Source: Verrucomicrobiota bacterium (lineage in GTDB: Bacteria > Verrucomicrobiota > Verrucomicrobiia > Opitutales > Opitutaceae). From it: a stretch of 7,847 nt of DNA. This document shows positions 1-5,832 of the stretch, piece by piece; the stretch's first letter is position 1; each line of letters starts with the position of its first letter. The stretch lies in assembly GCA_030916665.1 (NCBI GenBank), contig JAUPWC010000656.1, positions 1-7,847 on the forward strand, read 5' to 3'. Under the pieces are notes generated by a model. It did not search any database. It was given only the letters and a program-made list of their open reading frames with translations, and had not been told where the DNA came from. A program made the translations under genes and the position numbers.

Positions 1-21
1 CAATTTCAACCGCCGCCCGGC

Positions 22-627
22 CTAGACATAGGCGCCGAGTGCCTGTCTCAAACCAGGATTGTCCATATTTAGCCGGTCCGGCCCGAGGGGATCTCCATCG
101 AAAGCCAGGACGAAGGGCCAGAAGTAATACATGGCCGCATGATTCCAAACGATCGCGTGACGGCCCTCGGTCGTCGGTGCCGGAAAGTCCTCCAAGATGC
201 GTTTGGGTTCAGCCACCTTGGCCTTGTTGTAGATAAGCATCAGGTGGTTGCCGCAAATGAGCGGGATGCCGTGGATGCGACCCTGCTGGGTCGCGAGGGC
301 GAGGGTGCGTTCGCTGAGGTCGGGTGACAACAGTTCGCGCGAGATCGGGCTGAAGGCCAGCGCCTCCTTGGCCAGGTTGTCAGCCGAGATGATGACCGCA
401 TCCGGGCACTGGTTGGCGCTCGCCCGCCGGAGAATGGTCTCGTTCAGGACCACCGTATCGACGAACTCCACGGAGATCGCCACATTGCAGCGCTCGGCTG
501 CCAGCTTCAGTTGCTGGACGAAGCCGCGATGAGTGTTGGTATGCGCGATGCGAATCACCTGTGCAGGCGCGATGCATGGAATCCAAGCCAAGGCGGCGCC
601 CAGCAGCCAAACACGGGAAGCATTCAT
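22..627 (-). CDS. Truncated extracellular sugar-binding protein (ABC transporter, MalE-like)
   Basis: The product resembles the N-terminal half of family 1 solute-binding proteins, which capture maltose-like or other sugars in the periplasm for an ABC importer. The start at 627 is chosen because it gives a clean signal peptide: a basic N-terminus, a hydrophobic core at residues 7-20 and a cleavage site near APA/Q at 21-23. An upstream in-frame Met at 690 would put about 21 unrelated residues before it. Family-like segments follow: QCPDAVIIS (73-81), GIPLICGNHLMLIYNK (120-135), YYFWPFVLAFDGDP (167-180) and MDNPGLRQAL (188-197). The last matches the MalE region just before the second lobe. A TAG then ends the protein at 201 residues, whereas the family usually has about 380-420. 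The C-terminal lobe is therefore missing and normal sugar binding is doubtful. No good ribosome binding site is visible. The gene may be a pseudogene, or have a frameshift or sequencing error at its 3' end. Only 21 bases remain beyond it, so this cannot be settled here. Confidence 0.75.
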   Translation of the reverse strand: MNASRVWLLGAALAWIPCIAPAQVIRIAHTNTHRGFVQQLKLAAERCNVAISVEFVDTVVLNETILRRASANQCPDAVIISADNLAKEALAFSPISRELLSPDLSERTLALATQQGRIHGIPLICGNHLMLIYNKAKVAEPKRILEDFPAPTTEGRHAIVWNHAAMYYFWPFVLAFDGDPLGPDRLNMDNPGLRQALGAYV

Positions 628-721
628 CGGCGGATCTGCTGCACCCCGGCGGTTTGAAAAGTGAAGGGGGAAAGATGCATCCCTAAGCAAATCGGTTGGT
701 AAATTTGGGTATTTAGGGATA

Positions 722-779
722 ACTCGCTCTCTAGCCGGGACTGGTAGCCAAGTTGTATAAAGCTTTTTTGGGAGCGAGT
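722..779. repeat. Inverted repeat in AT-richer intergenic patch
   Basis: The 262-bp gap between the sugar-binding protein and the YkgJ-type gene contains no credible gene. Within it, ACTCGCTC (722-729) and GAGCGAGT (772-779) form a perfect 8-bp inverted repeat around a 42-base interior. The interior includes the AT-rich TTGTATAAAGCTTTTTT. The surrounding 680-780 stretch is clearly less GC-rich than the genes on either side. It may hold the promoter of the leftward gene, or be the remnant of an interspersed element. No convincing -35/-10 pair could be placed. Confidence 0.35.
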
Positions 780-889
780 GCCAAAGAGCGCTGGGTAAGG
801 TGCCGTTAAGGATGTCCTTGGCATGATGTTCTTTGGAGGTCCAATTTGCTACCTTCCAATCTTTTGCTCCCGACGAGGCTTGCCCGCCA

Positions 890-1213
890 TCAGCCCGTCT
901 TCACCGCGCGCTCGCCTTCGCACTCCGGGGAGCCGCGGGCGAGGTCGCGACAGATCTGCGGGCGGCGGTCGTAGAGCGTGCAGATGTATTCCGGCTCTTC
1001 ATCGGCGCCGGTTCCGGGGCGCACTTCCAAGGCGATGCAGTGGCCGGCGGTCATCCTCATGAAGGCCTCGTTGCCCTGGCCGATAAAGTGCGCAACGCGC
1101 TCGGCCGCATCGCCGAGGCGCGTCCAGTCGGCTCCCGTCACCCGCACGAAACGCTCCGCTCGCGAGAAGCAGCAGGCTCCGCAGCGCAGGCAATCCGGTG
1201 GAGGATTGGACAT
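890..1213 (-). CDS. YkgJ-family cysteine cluster protein (putative Zn/Fe-S binding)
   Basis: This 107-residue protein has the hallmark N-terminal cluster C-x2-C-x2-C-C (C8, C11, C14, C15). Further cysteines follow at C59, C78, C88 and C98, including the family-typical C-T-L-Y-D-R-R-P-x-x-C-R block (78-89). Members of the YkgJ/UPF0153 group are small cytoplasmic proteins thought to bind zinc or an iron-sulfur cluster through these cysteines. Their biochemical role is not established. The start at 1213 is preferred over the Met at 1255 because a good AGGGAG ribosome binding site lies seven bases upstream. The cysteine cluster also then sits near the N-terminus, as is usual. The length is normal for a short member of the family. 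It is transcribed alone and away from the DUF2200 gene. Family assignment is confident and function is unknown. Confidence 0.85.
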   Translation of the reverse strand: MSNPPPDCLRCGACCFSRAERFVRVTGADWTRLGDAAERVAHFIGQGNEAFMRMTAGHCIALEVRPGTGADEEPEYICTLYDRRPQICRDLARGSPECEGERAVKTG

Positions 1214-1220
1214 GCCCGAG

Positions 1221-1226
1221 CTCCCT
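1221..1226 (-). promoter_or_regulatory. Ribosome binding site of the YkgJ-type gene
   Basis: Read on the minus strand this is AGGGAG, seven bases before the ATG at 1213-1211. It decides the start of the cysteine-cluster protein. It is the only clear Shine-Dalgarno sequence I found in front of any gene in the window. Confidence 0.6.
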
Positions 1227-1271
1227 AGCGGGAATTGGCCGAAATGACACCTCAAGATTCCGCCACCTTCC

Positions 1272-1338
1272 GACCAAGACAGGATTCACCCCTAAATACA
1301 CGAAACACACCAATGACTCGGACCAAGGCAGGGTTAAC
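1272..1338. repeat. Pair of 18-bp degenerate direct repeats
   Basis: GACCAAGACAGGATTCAC (1272-1289) recurs 49 bp further on as GACCAAGGCAGGGTTAAC (1321-1338), matching at 15 of 18 bases. Between the copies is an A/C-rich string with AAATACACGAAACACACC. The second copy runs into the left arm of the large inverted repeat. The arrangement looks like a composite interspersed repeat, not coding DNA. Confidence 0.5.
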
Positions 1339-1421
1339 CACGGATGGCAGGCATCGACACGGATGAATCAACCACCGGAAATTCAGGGCGGATCCGTATT
1401 CATCCTGCCATCCGTGGTTAA
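1334..1421. repeat. Interspersed-type palindromic repeat with 18-bp perfect arms
   Basis: TTAACCACGGATGGCAGG (1334-1351) is the exact reverse complement of 1404-1421. The pairing continues imperfectly inward: about 9 of 12 bases pair between roughly 1353-1364 and 1391-1403, once one base is skipped on the left side. The apex spans about 1365-1390. Single-stranded DNA or RNA from this stretch would fold into a long hairpin. It lies between two divergent genes, ending 53 bp before the DUF2200 start. A terminator is unlikely because neither adjacent gene ends here. The CACGGATG-type wording resembles intergenic repeats I recall from Verrucomicrobiota and Planctomycetota genomes. Confidence 0.7.
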
Positions 1422-1474
1422 ACCGGATCGTGTTTTTCCTCGGCCCCAAGGCATCGGTGGCTAAGCTTGCGTCC

Positions 1475-1846
1475 ATGCCCAAGGCCCCGGTCCCCAAGAA
1501 GCACCGCATCTTCACCATGCCTTTTGCCAACGTCTATCCCTTCCTGGTCGCCAAGGCGGAGAAGAAAGGCCGGACGAAGGCCGAGGTGGACGAGATCATC
1601 CGCTGGCTGACGGGCTACACGGCGAAGGGACTCGAGAAGCAGCTCAAGGCGCAGACCGACTTCGAGACCTTCTTCGCGGACGCGCCAAAGCTGAACCCGA
1701 AGCGGAAGCTCATCACCGGTCTCATCTGCGGTTATCGCGTGGAGGAGATCGAGGACCCGCTCATGCGGGAGATCCGCTACCTCGACAAGCTCGTGGACGA
1801 ACTGGCCAAGGGCAGGGCGATGGGGAAGATCCTCAGGGAAACCTGA
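1475..1846 (+). CDS. DUF2200 domain-containing protein
   Basis: The 123-residue product matches the DUF2200 family over nearly its whole length. Recognisable blocks are [21 protein letters not shown] (about 9-29), [18 protein letters not shown] (31-48), [15 protein letters not shown] (61-75), [18 protein letters not shown] (80-97) and [17 protein letters not shown] (100-116). No enzymatic activity is established for the family. It is a soluble cytoplasmic protein with no signal peptide or membrane segment. The start at 1475 puts a short PKAPVPK leader before the conserved KHRIF. The in-frame Met at 1430 lies in repeat-derived sequence and is less likely. No clear ribosome binding site precedes it. 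It stands alone, with the palindromic repeat upstream and about 415 bp of gene-free DNA downstream. Confidence 0.9.
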   Translation: MPKAPVPKKHRIFTMPFANVYPFLVAKAEKKGRTKAEVDEIIRWLTGYTAKGLEKQLKAQTDFETFFADAPKLNPKRKLITGLICGYRVEEIEDPLMREIRYLDKLVDELAKGRAMGKILRET

Positions 1847-2261
1847 CGGAGCGCGGCGGCACGAAGATGGCATGGCGAAGCCATGGCCGGAGGCCGACTG
1901 AGTCGGGCGACCTGTAGGCGGGCGAAGGAGCAAACCTGAGGACGGAAGGCGGAGGACGGACCGAAGGGGCATTAGCCGCGAATGGCCGCGAAGTGACACG
2001 GCTATCGTGCTTGAGTCCCTGGGGCCCTGCGCGCCTGGGCCCTGGCTCGATACCATGGCAGGAGTGCGTCCAGTTCCGTGGCTTCGACTGCCGGTTCCTC
2101 GAAAGCGCGGGAGCGTGACCGGGCCATGGCCCGCGGATGGCGCGCCTGTGCCGGATGGCATCATCGTGACTACGTAACAACACGCAGGCCGGGATCAGGC
2201 GGTGGGTTTGACGTCCGACGGTGCGGCCCAAGTCTGAAGAGGCCATCTCGCGGCTCCGCCC
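1847..2261. other. Gene-free stretch with short repeats
   Basis: No ORF here resembles a real protein. The long minus-strand frames crossing it also run through neighbouring genes. The left part holds a small hairpin (CATGGC, GAA, GCCATG; 1871-1885) and the direct repeats GAGGACGGA (1938-1946, 1952-1960) and GCCGCGAA (1975-1982, 1985-1992). GGGCCC palindromes occur near 2022 and 2037, and a 12-bp palindrome GGGCCATGGCCC lies at 2121-2132. The right part must carry the promoter of the large secreted-protein gene. A TTGACG at 2208-2213 could be a -35 element, but I see no matching -10 at the usual distance. Confidence 0.5.
1871..1992. repeat. REP-like cluster: hairpin plus GAGGACGGA and GCCGCGAA repeats
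   Basis: A 6-bp stem hairpin (1871-1885) is followed by two copies of GAGGACGGA 14 bp apart. After these comes TTAGCCGCGAATGGCC with GCCGCGAA twice, 10 bp apart. TTAGCCGCGAATGGCC matches the left arm of the 1334 palindrome (TTAACCACGGATGGCA) at 12 of 16 bases, with three of the four differences being A/G transitions. The two may be variants of one interspersed family. Confidence 0.4.
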
Positions 2262-4589
2262 ATGCGTCAATTCTCCATCCTCTGTCTGCTCGTCGGCTTC
2301 AGCAGTCTTTCCGCACCGGCTGTGGCCGCGGAGGCAGCGCCCGTCCCGTGGTTTGAGCAGGTGCAGGAAGCGGCCGCGCTCGGGGACGACGCGGCTTTGG
2401 CGGAGTTGCTCAAGGGAGAAATTCCGCCCGCGCCCGCCGGGCTTACGCCCTACGGCTACTACACCAAGCTCGCGCTCGCAGCCCACGACGCGGGCGACAC
2501 GGCGGCGACCATCCGGTTCATGGAGCAGGCGGGCGATCCCGCCCCGGGGGAGGTCAACCTGGTGTGGATCGGCGGGGTGGCCTGGCTTTTTCAGGGGGAG
2601 CGCGAGCAGGCCCTGAGGTTGGTCAAAGGCTATCAACGCCTCGATAGCGACCATCCCGCGGCGCATTACCTGCTGGCGCTCGATGCCTTCCTGCGCTGGC
2701 GCCAGCTCGGGCCGCTGCACCCCGACGCGGATAATCTGTTCCTCACCGCCCGGCGGCGGATCGAGGACGCGACGAACAAGGTGGCGCAGGCCAAGCCGGG
2801 CTATCACCGCCGTTTCGTGATTCTCGCCTGCTCCATTGCCGAATTTTACGACGGCGAAGATGAATACCAATCGGCGGTGATCCAGCGGCATTTGGAATAC
2901 CAGCGGAACCGCTCGTTCCTGCGTGCTCTTTTAGCCTACGGCGCAAGACGATGGGATGAGGATGAACCTACTTTGCTCAGAGACACGAAGTCGGCGCGCC
3001 TTTCCGAAGACGAGGTTGCGGTCTGGCGGCGTGTGTCCGAGCTGCCTTCCGCCGGGACCGACATTTCCCCAGGCAATGTGGCGGAGCGACTCGCGGTGTT
3101 TCCCGACCGTCCGGAATTCGACGAAGCCCGGTTGATCATCCTGCGGCAGGTCCTGTTTGCTCCCCGGCAGCGCCTCGCGGCGTGGCGGAAGCAATTCGGG
3201 GCCGACGGCGGATCGGGCCTCTCGCCCGAGGGACGCGCGGCGCTCGCCGGGATTTCCGAGGGGTTTGGGGACAACTATCCGGAACTGCTGCAAACCTACG
3301 CCCAGCTCGCGGCGCAGCTGCGCAAAATCGGCGACGCCCACCATGCCCTGCGCCAGATCGACGCCGTGCGTGCCCTGGACGAGACGAAGCGCGTGGCCGA
3401 CGCCGAGCTCGAAATCCCGCTGGCCAAACTTGCCGGCGATCCGCGGCGTGCCCTCGCGCTGGTGCTGGCGCAGGCTCCGTTGCACGCCCAGGACGTGCCC
3501 TGGCTGCGGGCCAACGCCGCCCTCGTGCATCTAAATGCGGACCTGCCCCGGGCTTACACTTATCTCAGCCAGCTCGCACGGCTGACCCCGGACGACCTGA
3601 TTCTCCAGTTTACCCTCGCCAGCTTGGCGAACCGGCCGGTGAACAAGGATCTCCGTCTTGCCGACACGGTTTACGTGGCCGAACTGACCCGCGCCCGTGT
3701 GGACTTCACGCCGGAGCAGCTCGCCGCCGACCCCGACAACGTGCTCAACAGCGACCGCGAGCGGCTCAGCACTTACGCGCGGCTCTTTGCCCGGGTGCCG
3801 GCCGAGCACGTGCCCGAGGCCCGGCACTGGCAGGCCTACGAGGCCCTGTTGGACCGCAACGTCTTCATGGAAGCCTTCCTTGACGGACTCACCGAGGCGG
3901 AGGTCAAGGGCCGCACCTTCCGCGCGCTGGTCGAGCGCTGCCGCCGCGCGGCGCCGCAAAACCGCGTGATCGCGGCCCAACATGGCCGGCTCCTCGCCCG
4001 CGACGCCACGGCCCTCGCGCAGCAGGCGGAAAAAGCCCCGGCCGCCGAGGCGCCCGCGCTCTGGGAAAAGACGGGCGCCACGGTGAAAACCGCGGCGGAA
4101 GCCGGAGCCACCGCCGAGCAACTGGAAAGGGTCCGCCAGCTTATTGCCAACCACGATCGCAGCCTGCGGGAGGCGCGGGAACGCCAGGCCGCCGCCGAGG
4201 CGGACGCGAAAGCACGCCGAATCATCGAGGAGAAAAAATTCGCGCGCCAACGTCATGAGAGCGAGCTCGCCGACCGGGCCCGCGAACGGCTCCGCTACCT
4301 GCAAAGTCTGGGGGTCGCGCGCGCGGAGATCGTGAAGGAAGGCTCCGCCGCCCGCCGCCCCTATTACACCAACCGCCAGGCCGCGAATGCCGCGAATGCG
4401 GCCTCCCTCGTCAAGGTGCTCGAGTCCCTGTGCGAGACCTGCAACGGCCTCGGGCTCAACTCGGCCGGACGCGGGATGGTGCGCCCGTGCACGGGCTGCG
4501 GCGGCTCCGGCCTGCAATACTGGGCCAGGGAAAAGGGCATAGCCGGTGCCCGGTTCGAAGGAGTGGATCCGTTCCCCTTTGAGCTCTAG
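2262..4589 (+). CDS. Secreted helical-repeat protein with C-terminal DnaJ-type CxxCxGxG pair
   Basis: I do not recognise a named family for this 775-residue protein. Residues 1-22 are a clear signal peptide (hydrophobic 5-16, cleavage AVA/A near 22), so it should act in the periplasm or outside the cell. Most of the mature protein (about 28-600) is Ala/Leu-rich helix with TPR-like stretches, for example around 75-150 (GDTAATIRFMEQAG, GEREQALRLVKGYQRLDSDHP) and about 345-450. A highly charged coiled coil follows at about 618-690. Near the end are CETCNGLG (724-731) and CTGCGGSG (743-750), two CxxCxGxG motifs 15 residues apart. This equals one zinc site of the DnaJ cysteine-rich domain, but no J domain is present. 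Such a pair could bind zinc, or form disulfides outside the cytoplasm. The start is fixed by the signal peptide, although no ribosome binding site is obvious. It is probably a single-gene unit. A scaffold or protein-binding role is only a guess. Confidence 0.85.
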   Translation: MRQFSILCLLVGFSSLSAPAVAAEAAPVPWFEQVQEAAALGDDAALAELLKGEIPPAPAGLTPYGYYTKLALAAHDAGDTAATIRFMEQAGDPAPGEVNLVWIGGVAWLFQGEREQALRLVKGYQRLDSDHPAAHYLLALDAFLRWRQLGPLHPDADNLFLTARRRIEDATNKVAQAKPGYHRRFVILACSIAEFYDGEDEYQSAVIQRHLEYQRNRSFLRALLAYGARRWDEDEPTLLRDTKSARLSEDEVAVWRRVSELPSAGTDISPGNVAERLAVFPDRPEFDEARLIILRQVLFAPRQRLAAWRKQFGADGGSGLSPEGRAALAGISEGFGDNYPELLQTYAQLAAQLRKIGDAHHALRQIDAVRALDETKRVADAELEIPLAKLAGDPRRALALVLAQAPLHAQDVPWLRANAALVHLNADLPRAYTYLSQLARLTPDDLILQFTLASLANRPVNKDLRLADTVYVAELTRARVDFTPEQLAADPDNVLNSDRERLSTYARLFARVPAEHVPEARHWQAYEALLDRNVFMEAFLDGLTEAEVKGRTFRALVERCRRAAPQNRVIAAQHGRLLARDATALAQQAEKAPAAEAPALWEKTGATVKTAAEAGATAEQLERVRQLIANHDRSLREARERQAAAEADAKARRIIEEKKFARQRHESELADRARERLRYLQSLGVARAEIVKEGSAARRPYYTNRQAANAANAASLVKVLESLCETCNGLGLNSAGRGMVRPCTGCGGSGLQYWAREKGIAGARFEGVDPFPFEL

Positions 4590-4590
4590 G

Positions 4591-4627
4591 CCTCCCGTCG
4601 CTGGGCCAACGGGCCGTCCCGGTGAGG
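4591..4627. terminator. Possible bidirectional hairpin between convergent genes
   Basis: CCTCCCG (4591-4597) can pair with CGGTGAGG (4620-4627) through seven base pairs with one bulged T. It lies wholly in the 39-bp gap between the convergent secreted-protein and acetyltransferase genes. No U-tract follows on either strand, so it is not a classical Rho-independent terminator. The position is its main support. Confidence 0.25.
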
Positions 4628-4628
4628 T

Positions 4629-5129
4629 TCAGAGCGGCTTCGTCAGAAAGATCGCTTCGCCGGCGCCGGGTTGGAGCGAGTAGCGCTTGAAGCCGGCGGC
4701 GGTGTAGGTCTTCAGCGCATGGTGGTTCTGGTCGAGGACCTCGAGCGTGAGCTTGCAGCAGCCGAGTTCGCGCGCCCGGGCCTCGACAGCGGCGAGCAGG
4801 CCGCGCCCGATGCCGCGGCCGCGGTGCGTGGACACGATGCAGACGTCGTGCAGGTTCACGAGCGGCTTGGCGGCGAAGGTCGAGAAGCCCAGAAAACACA
4901 CGGCCACGCCGACGGGCGTGTCGCCGTCGTAGGCGAGGAAGACGAGCGTCGTCGGGTGCGCGCGCAGGCCGGGAATCAGGCGCGCGCGGGCCTCGGCGGA
5001 GAGCGGCGCGCCGTCGCCCATCGGGTCGCGCGAGTAGGCGTCCACCATCGCCAGCACGGCGACCTGATGGTCGGGGCGGTCGAGGTCGGCTTGCAGGAAA
5101 CGGATCGCGGGGGCGGCGGGCGTGGTCAT
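4629..5129 (-). CDS. GNAT family N-acetyltransferase
   Basis: This 166-residue soluble protein has the GNAT fold, which transfers an acetyl group from acetyl-CoA to an amine substrate. The acetyl-CoA binding motif A is THRGRGIGRGLLAAVEARA (101-119), with the pyrophosphate-binding R/HxxGxG core at 103-108. It follows a strand with NLHDVCIV (92-99). Motif B gives LEVLDQNHHALKTYTAAGFKR (about 129-149), with Asn135, Tyr142 and the GF turn at 146-147. The substrate cannot be told from sequence. The start at 5129 places the first predicted strand (AIRFLQADL) right after a short leader. The reading frame stays open to 5318, but that stretch crosses intergenic repeat DNA and the control region of the divergent gene. 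No strong ribosome binding site is visible. It is divergent from the nucleotidyltransferase pair, with 154 bp between starts. Confidence 0.9.
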   Translation of the reverse strand: MTTPAAPAIRFLQADLDRPDHQVAVLAMVDAYSRDPMGDGAPLSAEARARLIPGLRAHPTTLVFLAYDGDTPVGVAVCFLGFSTFAAKPLVNLHDVCIVSTHRGRGIGRGLLAAVEARARELGCCKLTLEVLDQNHHALKTYTAAGFKRYSLQPGAGEAIFLTKPL

Positions 5130-5188
5130 GGGCGAGCAGTCAACCGCCGGCCGCGGCTCGCGTCCACGCCGAAGCCGGGCGGGTCGCG

Positions 5189-5230
5189 CGCAGTCCGCAG
5201 CATTTGATGGCAGGACAGCGGGGGACTGCG
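5189..5230. repeat. Hairpin-forming repeat enclosing direct-repeat copy 1
   Basis: CGCAGTCC (5189-5196) and GGACTGCG (5223-5230) form a perfect 8-bp inverted repeat with a 26-base interior. The interior carries most of the 26-bp sequence found again at 6462. The arms are not preserved around the second copy, so the stem is specific to this one. Confidence 0.5.
5195..5220 (+). repeat. 26-bp direct repeat, copy 1 (left of the nucleotidyltransferase pair)
   Basis: The sequence begins CCGCAGCATTTGA and ends GGCAGGACAGCG. It matches 6462-6487 at 25 of 26 bases, the only difference being T here against C there at the fourteenth position. The copies are in the same orientation, 1267 bp apart, one on each side of the two-gene unit. 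Confidence 0.8.
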
Positions 5231-5247
5231 GGGGCGGATCTTCAGAC

Positions 5248-5283
5248 TTGTTAACCGATAAAACGGCTCGTAACGTTTTATCT
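5248..5283 (+). promoter_or_regulatory. Putative promoter/operator abutting the nucleotidyltransferase start
   Basis: GATAAAACG (5257-5265) and CGTTTTATC (5274-5282) form a perfect 9-bp inverted repeat with an 8-bp spacer, ending one base before the ATG at 5284. This AT-rich island stands out in very GC-rich surroundings. A TTGTTA (5248-5253) with 17 bp to TAACGT (5271-5276) could be a weak promoter. If so, transcription would start at or next to the ATG, giving a leaderless message, which fits the lack of any ribosome binding site. The symmetry suggests an operator for a dimeric repressor, possibly the downstream partner protein. Promoter assignment is tentative and the repeat is certain. 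Confidence 0.5.
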
Positions 5284-5832
5284 ATGCCATACGAACCGCT
5301 CAACCGCAACCGCATCACCCGGGCGCTGCGCCGCCTGGGAGAGCTGGCGCATGGGCGGAAGGTGACGCTGGAGGTCTCGCTCTACGGCGGGGCCGTTTTC
5401 ACGCTGGTCTATGGCTCGCGGGCGGCGACCAAGGACGTGGATGCGGTCGTGCGCCAGAGCGCCGTGGCGCAGGAACTGGCCGGGCAGGTGGCGCAGGAGC
5501 TCGGGTTGCCGGAGGACTGGCTCAACGACGACGTGAAGCCGTTTCTCGCCGAGAAGGAGGCCAAGCGGCAACTGCCCGAGGCCGACTTCGGACCCGGTCT
5601 GCGCGTGTCCGTGCCTACGGCGGCCTACCTGCTGGCCATGAAGCTGCGCGCCTGCCGTCCGCCCTTGCCGGGCTACGCCGGCGATTACGGCGACATCCGC
5701 TTTCTCGTGCAAAAGATGGAACTCGGCTCGGTGCGCGAAGCCGAGGCCATCCACGACAAGTTCTTCCCGCACGATGACCTTCCGGACGCCGCCCGGGAGG
5801 TCGTGAAGAGCGCCCTCGCGGCCAAGCCATGA
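5284..5832 (+). CDS. Nucleotidyltransferase-fold protein (DUF6036/AbiEii-like)
   Basis: The 182-residue product has the marks of the minimal nucleotidyltransferase superfamily. A GG motif (35-36) begins a helix (GGAVFTLVYGSRAATKDVDAV, 35-55), followed by the catalytic-type Asp pair D51-x-D53. Further on are the family-like AYLLAMKLRA (114-123) and GDYGDIRFL (133-141), which resemble the conserved KLxA...DxxDi block of DUF6036 and AbiEii-like proteins. Related enzymes transfer nucleotides to RNA or proteins, and several serve as toxins of toxin-antitoxin or abortive-infection systems. Whether this one is active is unknown. The start at 5284 is chosen because conserved sequence begins soon after it and an inverted repeat lies directly upstream. 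The frame stays open back to 5122, but only through repeats. The last codons overlap the next gene by ATGA, indicating co-transcription and translational coupling. Confidence 0.8.
   Translation: MPYEPLNRNRITRALRRLGELAHGRKVTLEVSLYGGAVFTLVYGSRAATKDVDAVVRQSAVAQELAGQVAQELGLPEDWLNDDVKPFLAEKEAKRQLPEADFGPGLRVSVPTAAYLLAMKLRACRPPLPGYAGDYGDIRFLVQKMELGSVREAEAIHDKFFPHDDLPDAAREVVKSALAAKP

Noticed and set aside
833..1228. 131-codon plus-strand frame over the YkgJ-type gene
   Set aside because: It is antisense to the cysteine-cluster gene, which has a proper ribosome binding site and the C-x2-C-x2-CC signature.
1272..1421. CRISPR array
   Set aside because: There are only two degenerate direct repeats, followed by one palindrome. 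There is no regular repeat-spacer series and no cas gene.
1418..2164. 248-codon minus-strand frame covering the DUF2200 gene
   Set aside because: It is antisense to a clear DUF2200 match and extends into repeat DNA. No motif supports it.
2208..2236. Sigma-70 promoter based on TTGACG before the large secreted-protein gene
   Set aside because: The -35 match is good but no TATAAT-like sequence occurs 16-18 bp downstream, so it is noted only within the gap entry.
1833..2891. 352-codon minus-strand frame across the gene-free stretch and the start of the large gene
   Set aside because: The translation is Arg/Pro/Gly-rich without domains, half of it is antisense to the signal-peptide gene, and the rest runs through short repeats.
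4378..4402. Tandem GCCGCGAAT repeat resembling the intergenic GCCGCGAA units
   Set aside because: It lies in frame within the large gene and simply encodes an Ala-Ala-Asn run. The likeness to the intergenic repeat may be chance in GC-rich coding DNA.
3531..4517. 328-codon open frame on the minus strand inside the secreted-protein gene
   Set aside because: It is wholly antisense to a gene with a signal peptide, coiled coil and cysteine motifs. Its translation is Gly/Arg/Ala-rich without recognisable motifs, as expected of high-GC shadow frames.
5122..5283. Upstream extension of the nucleotidyltransferase to an ATG at 5122
   Set aside because: The added 54 residues would be encoded by the direct repeat, hairpin and inverted repeat, and would overlap the divergent acetyltransferase start. 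Conserved sequence begins only after 5284.
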